Shown here: one piece after another, positions 22,714 to 34,211 of the stretch
Layout: every line of letters begins with the position of its first letter
How positions within the stretch are numbered: position 1 is the stretch's first letter
From: Humulus lupulus
Taxonomy: Eukaryota; Streptophyta; Magnoliopsida; Rosales; Cannabaceae
NCBI RefSeq assembly: GCF_963169125.1
Contig: NC_084802.1
Location: 113,650,903 to 113,714,902 of the forward strand
Reading direction: 5' to 3'
Length of the DNA stretch: 64,000 bases
Translations under genes and position numbers: made by a program
The notes under the pieces: generated by a model
The model's input: only the letters and a program-made list of their open reading frames with translations
The model's database searches: none
Told to the model about the DNA's origin: nothing

Positions 22714-22742
22714 ACGTGCATTGCACGTACATTCTAACTAGT
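22714..22742 (+). mobile_element. Candidate Helitron 3' terminus
   Basis: A 6-bp stem ACGTGC/GCACGT with 3-nt loop (22714-22728) is followed nine bases later by CTAG (22738-22741) and then T plus an AT run. Helitrons end in a short hairpin about ten bases before CTRR and insert between A and T. The captured genes lie upstream in the sense direction, as often in gene-carrying Helitrons. I could not identify a convincing 5' TC end. Confidence 0.4.
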
Positions 22743-25089
22743 ATATATATATATATATATATAAGTTGAATATAGTTTTCGTGCATGCTAAACAAAGTAT
22801 ATATATTGTAGTTATTAGTCCCTTTAAGTTGATTAATCTCTTAGACAGCTCTCTAGGCCATTTTCATTGGATTATGACCAATGAGACAATTGAAACTTAA
22901 TGCTCAGCTGCAACTATGTGTTTTCATCTATACATGCCAGATTATTTCAGTGTTCGATTGCGATTTCATCGTTGGCAATTAAATTAATCCTACACACACA
23001 CACATATATATATATACATATTATTTAGTTTCACCTCCTTTTATTATTATTATTAATTGTATTTTTCTTAACCATGCATATATGTAACCCACGGTGTAAG
23101 CTTTTGTACCCTGTTATTCTAGCTAGCTAGTTATAATGCTATTTCTTGCTAATATACTGAATAATATAAGAGTGTGTGTCTATCAATATATAGGAGTAGA
23201 TTTTGCATCCCGTCCACCCCATAACTGTTAGATCAATGGTTGAGTTAATCCAATGATTATTAATCATTGGAAATCCTCAAAGTTCATCAAATTAAATTTA
23301 GAGTACATGCAGTGCATTCTCTGTTTCTTTCCTTTCCTTTTTTGTTTTTGTTTAATTTTTTTTTTTTTGGCTAAGATTCTTTTTTGATCTGATTACTATA
23401 AAGATATATATCTAAAATGGTATGCATGATGATACAACTTTGATGTATTGATGCCTGTCAGTTTGTGCTTGCCCTGCCAGAAGAGTATAATATTAATATA
23501 GCATATTTAAGAGAGATAATTAGAATTTTGGTGAAGGTGGGGGAAATGATAATAATATATATGATATTGGTCAAGAAATATATCAATCCATATACAAAAT
23601 AAAAGTATAGTTGAGACATAGTTTTCATATGGAGTGGCCGGACTAGGCTGCTACCCATTGTTCTACAACTTAAAAACTATACAAAGATTTTTAATTGGTG
23701 TAACACATCAACTTCCTCAATAGTACTTTCAAATTCCACATCTTTTTCAATTAGGTTTTCCTAATGAGCTCCTCGTGTTTCACACTATCCATATGTGTGC
23801 CCTATATATATTATAGTTTATAATAATATTTTTCTGTATATATATAGATATATTGATTGATCAATTCAAATAACTTAAGAGCAATCAATAAGACAAAAAT
23901 CTTCCACTTGTTAACATTTTATTATTAAATTTAAGATCATTCATCCTTATCAAATTATTTTACTTGGTAAAATATTTTGAATTATTGTATACGGATAGAG
24001 AAGCTTTTGTTTGACCCCTATACATTTCATTCAGAAAATGAGAAAATCATTTGTCCCATGGTAATAAGAAAATAAGTAACTAAGTCAATCTATCACTCGT
24101 TTAGTACCTGCATCTACCTTTAGCTGTCATAATTGCATTTTTTTTTCCTTTTACAACAGTAATAAAAAAATTGATTGGATATTAGACCTATTTTGTTATA
24201 AATTTCGATTAACATCGCAAGTATAGATAGCTAGGTTTATATAATATGCATATCATCCTTAGATCTAATCCATTATATTGAAAATTTTCTATTTAAAGCA
24301 ATTATTCATCACCTGGCAAGCGATGTGTCGTCATCATGCGGGCGATTATCAGGTACATTTGCTGGCAGTAGTATTATTATTCTTTTATTCTTTTTAATAT
24401 TATACATGTGTATTTTAGAGGAGTTTGAATATCTTAAATATTCATCCATAGTGAAGTAGGTTCTAGGATTATAATTGTGTGTTGCGGTGATAACGGAATG
24501 TTGAAAACTTGCATGTATTAGTGAAGTAGGTTCTGAAAATTTTGTGTGCTGCCGTGATATATGGATGAAAACATGTGTGTTGTTTGATTTGTTTGTGTTG
24601 ATTGTGATAGATGGCTAAGCTAGTAAATTAGGGTATTTGCTGTCCGATTTTCTGTTTGATTCACTTTTATACTTTAATGTTTTCTCTTCAAAAATTTTAT
24701 GACATTTCTCCTATAAATGATATTGCAATGAATATGTTGTCACACTTGGACTGATACATTGGTAGCAAGCAATGTTTAAAATACCGCTAATACTCCTCAA
24801 GGCGTTTTGTTTTTGTGAGTGGCGTACGCCTCATATATTTAATTAAAAAAATAATTTTATAACATTTAAAGATATAAAGTAAGATCAATGTGTCTTATAT
24901 AACTCAAACATACCATAAAATGTATCATAAAACTCAAACATACCATAAAATGTATATTTTGATCTTGTAATTTTTAGATTTGGAACATACTGAGTTCTAT
25001 TTCTGCCTGTTGATTCTGTCTGAACTATGTTGTAATTACACAGGAAATTATGAATGAATATAGTGGTTGAAAATAGATAAATGAAAAAA

Positions 25090-25454
25090 TTCTCATATTC
25101 TACATGGGATGTCGGTCTCCACAAAACTGTCGTCTTATGTATTGCGGGGGAGGATGCTTGCACATAAATTGTCATCTCATGTACTGCAGGAGGATGACAC
25201 TTGAGTAGGAACTGTTGTCTAATTTACTACAGTTGATGACGCTTGCACATAAATTGTCGTCTCATGTACCACAAGAGACAACGCTTGTATAGGAACCATC
25301 GTCTCATTTACGACAAGAGATGACGCTTTTATTTAAACCGTCATGTCATGATTTACATGGCATGACATTGCATGAGATGATGGTATTAGAACCGACGTAC
25401 GAGAGTCCATACGACGGTTTAAAACCATCGTCCCATGTCAATTTTGTAGTAGTG
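25090..25454. repeat. CACTA right subterminal repeats and terminal inverted repeat
   Basis: About eight units of roughly 35-40 bp carry GATGACGCTT or TTGTCGTCTCATGTA-like cores (25100-25440). They are followed by CAATTTTGTAGTAGTG, the inverse of the left terminus. Confidence 0.8.
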
Positions 25455-25670
25455 TTATTTTACTGCGAACTATTTAAGTTCATTATCTCAATCTCAATCC
25501 TCTCATACCAATATGAGATTGAAACCACATAGATGAACTTGGAAATTTTCTAATATTTACTTAATATTATTAGCAATAATATAGCACATAAGCTACATAT
25601 ATACAATAATTCAATTATTTCATTAAAACTATTGTCAACTAAAATTTCTGTAAAGGCACAATGCCCAACA
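25455..25670 (-). repeat. copia A 3' LTR, right segment
   Basis: It continues the LTR interrupted by the CACTA unit at TTA (25455-25457). The minus strand starts TGTTGGGCATTGTGCC at 25670, directly after the polypurine tract ACAAGTGGGAGAT (25671-25683). Confidence 0.85.
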
Positions 25671-26975
25671 ATCTCCCACTTGTCCTAAAGCAAATGAGGC
25701 ATTTCCCATAACCCCATGCTTCTTACATGACCCTGAAAAGATTTAATAGATAGAGTCTTTGTGAACGGATTTGCAAGATTATCTTTAGAGGCAATCTTCA
25801 AGATAGCAACATCTCCTCAGTTGACTCTCTCTTGGATCAAGTGATATTTCCTCTCGATGTGCTTTCCCCTCTTTTCACTTCTAGGTTCCTTTGAATTAGC
25901 TACTACCCCACTGTTATCACAGTACAGAACAAGTGGTTGATCCATGCCTGGAACAACTTCCAGATCAATATAGAACTTCTTGAGCCACACAACATATTTA
26001 GCTACTTTACAAGCTTCTATGTATTCGACTTCCATGGTCGAGTCTACAATACTAGATTGTTTAATACTTCTCCAAACTACAACACCACCTCCAAGTGTGA
26101 AAACTGATCCAGTTGTCAACTTTTGACTATATTTGTCTGATTGAAAATCAGAATCAATATATCCAGTGGGGTTCAGGTCTCCACCTGAATACACAAGCAT
26201 GTAATCTCTAGTATGTCTAAGATACTTCAGAATATTCTTTACTGCTGTCCAATGACTCAATCCAGGATTGGATTGATAACTGCTGACTATCCCTACTGCA
26301 TAACATATGTTAGGCCTGGTGCATAACAATGAATACATTAGACTGCCTACTGCATAGGTATAGGGATAATGTCTCATGTCCTCTTCATCCTGAGGTGTTT
26401 GTGGACATTGTTTTCTAGGCAATTTAACTCCTGGCCGGTTAGGCATGGTGCCTTTCTTGGAGTTTTGCATCCCAAAGCGTTCTAGCACTTTATCAATATA
26501 AGTTGCTTGAGACGGTGCCAAAATTTTGTCTGTTCGATCTCTACAGATCTAAATTCCAAAAACATATTTGGCTTCTCCCAGATCTTTTATTTGGAATTGC
26601 TCAACTATCAATTTCCTTACTTTTGATAATGTTTCTATGTCATTCCCGATGAGTAGAATATCGTTAATGTAAAGAACAAGGAATACAACAATCTTTTCTT
26701 TGATTAGTTTGTAAACACAAGGTTCATCAACATTTTGATTGTTTCATCAAATCTAAGAATCTAAGATCTCGAAGCTTGTTTCAGTCCATAAATATACTTA
26801 AGAAGCTTGCAAACGTTTTGCTCTTGATCTATAACTTCGAACCCTTCTGGTTGAGACAAGTAAATGGTTTCGTCAAGACAGCCATTCAGAATAGTTGTTT
26901 TAACGTCCATTTGCCAAATCTCATAATACATGCAAGCAACTAAAGATAAGAGTATGCGAATAGATTTGAGCATAA
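25671..26975 (-). pseudogene. copia A reverse transcriptase-RNase H fragment
   Basis: The C-terminal part of a copia pol. The RT piece (QMDVKTTILNGCLDETIYLS, YIYGLKQAS) is followed by a disrupted palm region. RNase H is well preserved for 234 codons (GSLMYSLLCTRPNICYAVG, STMEVEYIEACKVAKY, LYCDNSGVVANSKEPRS) and ends with NPFTKTLSIKSFQGH. Relative to copia B a short stretch near 26733 is lost between TTTTG repeats. Everything upstream of the RT palm, including gag and the 5' LTR, is missing. The break at 26975 leads into a 22-nt filler and then the interior of the copia B 3' LTR. It is closely related to copia B. Confidence 0.85.
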
Positions 26976-26997
26976 TCCATTTGCCAAATCTCATAAT
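26976..26997. other. Templated 22-nt filler at the copia A / copia B junction
   Basis: This segment is an exact copy of 26906-26927, located 70 bp away in copia A. It lies precisely where copia A coding stops and the truncated copia B LTR starts. This is typical of polymerase-theta-like end joining that copies nearby sequence. Confidence 0.75.
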
Positions 26998-27000
26998 CTA

Positions 27001-28832
27001 AGTGTCACCTAGATCTTCCAAGACATTCTCTACACCTCAAGAAGTGGGTAGGCACATAGAGAAAAAAAATCAATTTTGTGAATCAAAGTTATTCTCAACA
27101 CATGAGACTCTTGATTATAGGCTAGAGAGAAATGGTTTTTCTTTTGTGAAAAAGATGATAGTTTTTTCTCCTATGTAAAAACTTGTTTTTTTCTATATTT
27201 TATCATATAGAATATATAGACATTATTATCATAATAATAATAAATAAAAAATAATCATCTTTAATAATAATAATAATGATAAAAGACGAAGTCTAACATT
27301 CCATTTTAAAACTCCTATTAAAATGTTTCAGTAATTAATTTAAAATAAAAATAAAAAACCAATAATTGATTACATAAGAAGTGCTATATGTATAGAGAAG
27401 GCCAAGCCCTATGCATGTGGCATATCCCTAAAAATGGGATATGATTTTTCACGTGTTTTTCTTTTAATTAATTAGTAATTAAAAATTCAAATAAGGTATC
27501 ATATTTTTAAGGAAAAGATAACAACTTAATTTTCAAAATTCAAAATTTTGAATTTCCATTATCATCTTCTTATTAATTAAATAAATATAATAATCAAAAC
27601 AAATTTTGACTATTCATATTTATCTATTCACACTTAAATAAAATAACTTATTAAAATCAATTTCTTCTATTTCTACACAATTTCGAAAATTGCACAAATG
27701 CAATAATAAATTGTGCAACTTCTATTATCACATAATGCACATTTATCCTGAAGAATAGATATTCTCTCAAATAGCTCATTCACAGTTTAACCCTTATATC
27801 AACTATTACATTGATTAGTGCTGATAGAGCTGCCTCAGGGACCTATGGACCAATAATTCCAAGCTCCAATAAATAAAAGATTATTAACCAAAACTCTTTG
27901 ATTCAATAATCATATTTATTAATCTCATGATTATTCCACTATAAATATGAGATTGAACTCTTGAGAATTAAAGACATATAATTACTAAGTACTTTATTGT
28001 AACCATAAAGTGTCCATTGATATAATCATTACATACCAATTAATCCTCTAATGATGATTCATAATTAAGTGAGAATAAAATTACCACTTTTCCCTTTTAA
28101 TTATATCTTGATTCATAGTATACCATCGACTTTACTAGTGAAGGTTATTTCATAATCTGATTATGAATATGACGTCAATAACCTTTTCAGTTCCAAAAGT
28201 CAACCCAATAGGGAATCATCATTCAATCTATAAGAAGGTATAGATTCCATGTCTGTTAAGCTATGTCCCCAGCCATATACATCATTGAGTCCCCAAAACA
28301 ATAGTTCTTAGCCTGATCATTTTCACAAATTGTAACGCTTGAATCAAAGGATCAAATGACATATATAGGAATTCATAGTAACTTCAGGATTATGATCAGT
28401 TTGTATATTATCATCAACTGAAGTGTATGAAATGGTATTTAAACAAGTATTACTATATCGCATCTGGTCCTGTTCTACATACTCTCAGCATGTAAAGTAC
28501 CTCCACTAAAGTGTCCTACTACACTAGTAACCCAGATCTAGGTCACATGTATTCATAATACCAGTGGACCGTACTAGCAGTAATTAATCTAAAGATTTCA
28601 TAACTTTATTTTACTCTGAACTATTTAAGTTCATTGTCTCAATCTCGATCCTCTCATACCAATATGAGATTGAGACCACATAGATGAACTTGTGAATTTT
28701 CTAATATTTACTTAATATTATTAGCAATAATATAGTACATAAGCTACATATATATACAATAATTCAATTCATTTATTTATTTCATTAAAATCATTGTCTA
28801 CTACAATTGCTTTACGGGCACAATTCCCAACA
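27001..28832 (-). repeat. copia B 3' LTR, end truncated
   Basis: It starts at 28832 after the polypurine tract (28833-28844, GCAAGTGGGAGA on the minus strand). Compared with the 5' LTR, about the last 230 bp (to CCTAACA) are missing at the low-coordinate end, where it meets the filler. No gene is inside. Confidence 0.85.
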
Positions 28833-30548
28833 ATCTCCCACTTGCCCTGATGAAAATGAGGCATTTCCCTTAACCCCATGCTTCTTATATGACCCTGAAA
28901 AGATTTAATAGATAAAGTGTTTGTGAACAGATCTGGAAGATTATCTTCAGTGGCAATCTTCAAGACAACAACATCTCCTCTATAAACTATCTCTCAGATC
29001 AAGTGATATTTCCTCTCGATGTGCTTTCCCCTCTTGTGACTTCTTGATTCCTGTGAATGGGCTACTACCCCACTATTATAATATTACAGAACAAGTGGCT
29101 GATACATACCTGGAACAACTTCCAGATCAATATAAAACTTCTTGCGCCACACAACCTATTTAGCTGCTTCACAAGATGTTATGTATTCGACTTCCATGGT
29201 GGAGTCTGCAATACCGGATTGTTTAATACTTCTCCAAACTACAACACCTTCTCCAATTGTGTAAACTAATCCAGATGTCGACTTTCGACTATCTTTGTCT
29301 GATAGTATATCAAGTGGGGTTCAAGTCTCCACCCGAATACACAAGCGTGTAATCTCTAGTATGTCTAAGATACTTGAGAATATTCTTTATTGCTGTCCAA
29401 TGACTCAATCCAGGATTAGATTTATAACAGCTGACTATCCCTACTACATAAAAGATGTCAGGTTTGGTGCATAGCATTTCATACATTAGACTACCTACTG
29501 CAGAGGCATAGGTATATTGTCTCATGTCATCCTCTTCCTGAGGTGTTTGTGGACATTGTTTTTTAGGTAATTTAACTCCTGACCGGTTAGGCATGGTGCC
29601 TTTCTTGGAGTTTTGCATCCCAAAGCGTTCGAACACTTTATCAATATATGTTGCTTGAGACAGTGCCAAAATTTTGTTCTTTCGATCTCTACAGATCTGA
29701 ATTTCCAAAACATATTTGGCTTCTCCCCAGTCATTCATTTGGAATTACTCAGCCAACCATTTCTTTACTTTTGATAATGTCTCTATGTCATTACCAAGGA
29801 GTAGAATATCGCCAACGTAAAGAATGAGGAATACCACAATCTTATCTTTTATTTGTTTATAAACACATGGTTTATCAACGTTTTGTTCAAAACCAAATGT
29901 TTTGATTGTTTCATCAAATCTAAGATTCCAAGTTGTCGAAGCTTGTTTAAGTCCATAAATAGACATAAGAAGCTTGCAAACTTTTTGCTCTTGACTTTTA
30001 ACTTCAAACCCTTCTGGTTGAGACATGTAAATGGTTTCCTCAAGATAGTCATTCAGAAAAGTTGTTTTAACGTCCATTTGCATAATATCATATTCCATAC
30101 ATGCAGCTATGGATAAGAGTATGCAGATAGATTTGAGCATGGCCATAGGTGAAAATTTTTCTTCATAATCAACTCCTTTCTGTGTGTAGCCCTTTGCCAC
30201 TAGGCTTTCTTTAAAAGTCTATACTTTCCCATTGTCTCCTCTCTTCTTTTGGAATATCCATTTACAACCAATAGGTTTAACATTCTTAGGTGGATTATCA
30301 AGAGTCCAGACATAATTCGAATACATCGATTCCATTTTAAGGTCCATGGCATTTAGCCATTTTTCTTTGTTAGAATCTTCCATTGTATCTCTATAAGTCA
30401 ATGGATCATCTTTATTTGTGTCAGACACAAGTATACGAACTTCATGTTCATAGCGTACTGGTTGTTTACCTACCCTCCCACTACGACGAAGCTCTTCATT
30501 GTTCTGACTAGAACTAGAGATATCCTCTGGGCATTTTTCTCTTGCCAT
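28833..30548 (-). pseudogene. copia B reverse transcriptase-RNase H
   Basis: From 30548 to 29310 a single frame is broken only by isolated stops near 30216 and 29742. It contains LTYRDTMEDSNKEKWLNAMD, KPIGCKWIFQKK, LVAKGYTQKGVDYEEKFSPM, QMDVKTTFLNDYLEETIY, SIYGLKQAS and the RT active site as YVGD. There Gly (29811-29813) replaces the first catalytic Asp. RNase H starts well (GSLMYEMLCTKPDIFYVVG) but is frameshifted below 29310. Its end can be seen again as LFTNTLSIKSFQGHIRSMG (28963-28850), running on through the polypurine tract into the LTR. The enzyme cannot be functional. Confidence 0.85.
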
Positions 30549-31990
30549 TGTTGGTGATATGTCTTGTTTATTTTAGACCATTTCCCCAAGTACGACTTTT
30601 CTTTGAGGTTTGTGGTTATTTAAATAGTCATGCTCCAGAAAAGTAGCATTCGTAGATACAAACGTTTTACTATCTTTAGGACTATAAAATATACCACCTT
30701 TTATTTCTTTGGAATATCATAAAAACATGCACACTTCAGCGTGTGATTCCAACTTCCCAGTCTTTCCTTTAAGCATGTGAGCATGACAACCCCATATACG
30801 AAAATGGTGCAAACTAGGTTTTAGTACCATTCCATAATTCCAATGGTGTTTTCTAAATAGACTTAGATGGAACAACATTGAGTATGTATAGAGCACATTT
30901 TATTGCATAACCCCATAATGTCAAAGGCAATGACGAGAAACTAATCATCAATATAACCATATCCAATAAGGTTCTGTTCCACCTTTCTGAACACCATTTT
31001 GTTGTGGCATTCCAGGTGCAGTGAGTTGGGATTGAATCTCATGCTTACGCAAATGCTCCTCAAATTCATAATCTAAGTACTCTCCACCTCGATCTTATCG
31101 AAGTACTTTTAGTGATTTACCTAATTGTTTTTCAGCTTCTCCTCGGAATTCTCTAAACTTGTCATAGGATTCAGATTTCCTTTGCATTAAGTATAGGAAA
31201 CCATATCTTGAATAATCGTCAATGAAAGTGACGAAATATTCATAACTTCATCTAGTTTGGACATTTAGCAGACCACAAATGTTCGTATATACAAGTTGAA
31301 GTGGTTCTGGAGCTCTTGAACCTTTAGCAGAGAAAGGTCTCTTGGTCATTTTGCCTTCTAGCAAGGATTCAAAGACTAGGAGAGAACCAGTAGATAGTTC
31401 TCCTAAAGGACCATCCTTTGTTAGTCTGTTAATTTTTTCGAGACCAATATGTCTCAATCTCAAATTCCACAGATATGTTTCACTATTAGAATCTCTCTTT
31501 TGTCTTTTAATTGATCTGAGATTTTCAGTTTTAAATAATTCAAAATTATAAACAGGCTTGACATTAGACTCTAACTTGTAAAGTCCACCTTCAGAATTTG
31601 TAGAACATATGTCAAAACCATATTTCTAAATAACAATCGAATTATTATTAAAAGAAATATTAAAACCTTGTTAGTGAAATTTTGATAAGGAAATCAAATA
31701 TCTAGCAAATCTAAGAATAAAATAAACATTGTCCAACACAATAAATTTGTCATTATAAAAAAATAGGTGAGCTTTTCTAACTTTAACTACCGAGATCTCC
31801 TGTCCACTTCTAACTCTTATGGTCACCTCTCCATGAGCCAGCTTCTCAAAGTACTAAGACTCTGCTAAGAAAACAAACATGATTAGTTGCTCTGGAATCA
31901 ACTATCCAAGATGAAAAATCACCTTCCACTAACAAGATTTTAAAACAAGAAAATCAAATTTACCCTTCTTTTTGTCTTTCAATTCAGCCA
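30549..31990 (-). pseudogene. copia B protease-integrase region
   Basis: Heavily stopped but recognisable. The integrase zinc-finger region reads LWNLRLRHIGLEKINRL. The core is EPLQLVYTNICGLLNVQTR, where the usual Asp is Asn (YTNIC), then FVTFIDDYSRYGFLYLM, VLR-stop-DRGGEYLDYEFEEHL and SQLTAPGMPQQNGV. Downstream are WGCHAHML and the linker SQNNEELRRSGRVGKQPVRYEHEV that leads into RT. Upstream, a protease-like stretch (AHGEVTIRVRSGQEISV, LDNVYFI) lacks a clear DSG site. Only short open frames remain. Confidence 0.75.
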
Positions 31991-32776
31991 GGTACTTAGG
32001 GAAATTCCTTTTCCGATGACCGTCAACTCTACAATGAAATCATGCTCCTTTCGGTGCCTTCTTTTCAGACTTCTTTGTAGAATTATTCTTCTTGGAAGAC
32101 TCGTTGGTCTTCTTTGGTTGTTTGCCCTTTTTCTTGTCCTTTTTTCCTCTTCTTTGAATTACCATTTGAAGTGGAAGGCTTGGATTCAGCAACATTTTCC
32201 TCCTCAACTTTAGTGGAACTTTTGTTTAAAGATTCAACAGTTTGCAACTCATTTAGAAGTTGGGTCATGTTGTACTCCAACTTGTTCATAACATAGTTGA
32301 TAGTGAAAGCTGCAAAAGATGGTGTAAGAGATTCAAGTATCACACTTACTTGTGTTCTCTCATCAATGGTTGCACCATGGATTTCTGCATCGTGCAATAT
32401 GAAGATCATTTCTAGGACATGTTCTCTATCAGAAACATTTTTCTTCATTTTCATATTCATGAAGCTTCTAGTAGCATCATGTCTACACTTATCAGATTGC
32501 TAGCCAAACATGCCTTGTAGAGATTCCCAAATCTCATGTTATACTAGCAAGCATATAACATTTGGCCTTACTGTTAGATAAGATCCAATTGTCATACTTC
32601 TCTCTAGCAGTTTTGGCAGCAGTGAGAGCGGGAACCTCAGGACATTCCTCATTAAGGACAAACATGTGGTTTTCACATATCAAAACAATGTTCATATTTG
32701 ATTTCCATTTCATTTAGTTATCACCAGACAATTTTTTATTAGCAAGTAAAGCAGTTACAGGGTTTGGATTGGACAT
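31991..32776 (-). pseudogene. copia B gag
   Basis: The ATG at 32776 gives MSNPNPVTALLANKKLSGDN, the familiar gag start of this copia lineage. There is a stop soon after, followed by the capsid segment WILSNSKAKCYMLASM. The longest open part (32460-32083) has EMIFILHDAEIHGATIDERTQVSVILESL, PSFAAFTINYVMNKLEYNMTQLLNELQ and a Lys-rich tail (KKRKKGQEKGQ). A zinc knuckle is not clearly kept. Frameshifts and stops separate the parts. Confidence 0.8.
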
Positions 32777-34206
32777 ATTGCTAAAAATTAAATAAATAAA
32801 ATATAATGAATTAATGCATATAATAAATATCAATTTATACTTGGAATAGTAAATATGATGTATGAATGCAACACATAAAATAACGCACAAAAAATAGTTA
32901 CTAGTCCACGATATTTGAAAATTAATGGACCGCCTTAGGGTAGGTCAGATGAATCACAAATTAATCTTGAGACAAGATCTCAACTCCATAATTGAAAAAC
33001 TTAAAAAACTCTTTTTTTTTCTTTTTCTGTTTTGACTTATGAATTGCTGTTAGTTTGGTCAAGATGCACTACTCGTGCTCGAAAGCCTAGACACATCTTC
33101 GGAGTGTAACCCATTATTTTTCGATCAATGACTTAACTCAAGAGTGTGCCTTAGGGTCAGTCAAACTTGAAATACATCACTAATCTTTTTCTCTTATGAG
33201 AAGTCAACCTTGAGATAAAATGAACATATTCGGAAGCCTTTCCTTAGAGAGGCCGCAAACAGAGGCGACAGGAGGCCCTTCCTATGCCTCTCAGTGTTCA
33301 ACCAATAATGAAGACCATGAGACTTATTGTAATAATTCCCTCTCCCACTCACTATTTTTAAAATTGTGTTTTTCTCAAAATCAATATTTTTCAATTTGGT
33401 TGTCAAACTAATTAAATTATTTTTACCAAATGATATTCTAATAAATAGTAATCAAATTATGCAAAATAAATAATCGTGCCTTAGATTTTATTTTTCCTTT
33501 TCAATAGAATACAATTTTTATTTAATAAAGGAATTTTATTAAATAAGAAAATAAACAACTTTAAATTAATTTTACCATTTTAACTAATTAAGACTAAATT
33601 AATTATATGAGTTATCAAATAAAAACATAAAATCAATCGTAAGCATTTTTCTAAAAAAATGTCTTCTATGTACTATGTGGGTAATACGTATGACATGTTA
33701 TTATGCATGATAAAGTATTATGAAATTTAATCATGTTCAAAAAAATAAATAAATGCGGGTTGGGTGCTTTGGGCGTTTCTAGAAATTACAACACTTGCAA
33801 AAAATACAAAAAATAATTAAAGTAACCAAGGCCTAATTATCCATTATGAATTAAATAAACTTTTAATTATATTAAACAATTTAAAAATAATCAAACTTTG
33901 TGTTTTAATACCCAACAAGTTATTGATGCCCAATTGGAATTTAGACTCACCACAATTAACTCAAAAATTATAACTAAAACACTTTTAATTATATTGGGCT
34001 TAAATAGGCCCAAATGGATAATTACACATCCATTAGTGTTTGCATAACACAAAACCTAATGGGTGTGTCAATGGTGGGTAGTGACAACAGGTCGTGGGTG
34101 GCTGGCAAGGGCGCTGGGCTGCATGGGTGTAGACACGCAGGGTGTGGGGCCACGGGGTGCGCAGGCGTGTTGGGCGCAGGGCTACGAGGTGAGTAGGTGC
34201 GCTGGG
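32777..34206 (-). other. copia B 5' leader, gag-proximal part
   Basis: No coding signal is seen between the gag ATG and the chromovirus insertion. It is AT-rich to about 34050, then strongly GC-rich (34061-34206) with imperfect GCAGGG/TGGGCGC repeats. The leader continues at 40088-40400. Confidence 0.65.
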
Positions 34207-34211
34207 TGCAG

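Larger units (their letters stand above)
22045..25090. other. CACTA interior without genes
   Basis: It is AT-rich with no coding frame I can support and no transposase motifs. It contains (AT)n runs at 22388-22404 and 22741-22762, poly-T near 23355, and a short direct repeat GTGAAGTAGGTTCT at about 24452 and 24522. The tandem repeat at 22281 and the Helitron-like end near 22741 are listed separately. Confidence 0.6.
16007..25454. mobile_element. CACTA-type transposon carrying two captured host genes
   Basis: The unit is 9448 bp. Its ends are inverted copies of CACTACTACAAAATTG, and the flanks are the 3-bp duplication TTA (16004-16006 and 25455-25457). Comparison with the uninterrupted LTR at about 28598-28612 shows that removing the unit plus one TTA restores the copia A LTR. 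This is the signature of the CACTA (En/Spm) superfamily. Both ends carry clusters of short subterminal repeats. No TNP2-like transposase or TNPA frame is visible, so it must have been moved in trans. The centre holds a PHD-finger pseudogene and a cystatin-like pseudogene, both on the plus strand with introns. It is a Pack-CACTA type of element, or a CACTA containing a gene-capturing Helitron. Confidence 0.85.

Noticed and set aside
22385..22741. Short Helitron with a 5' TCTATATATA end
   Set aside because: The base before TC is T, not A, and the AT run makes the match meaningless. Only the 3' end is kept as a candidate.
23458..23658. Minus-strand frame of 66 codons with a hydrophobic stretch
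   Set aside because: AT-rich composition explains the hydrophobic run. There are no splice or homology signals.
24885..25175. Minus-strand open frame of 96 codons at the right end of the CACTA unit
   Set aside because: It overlaps the subterminal repeats, is repetitive, and has no transposase motif.
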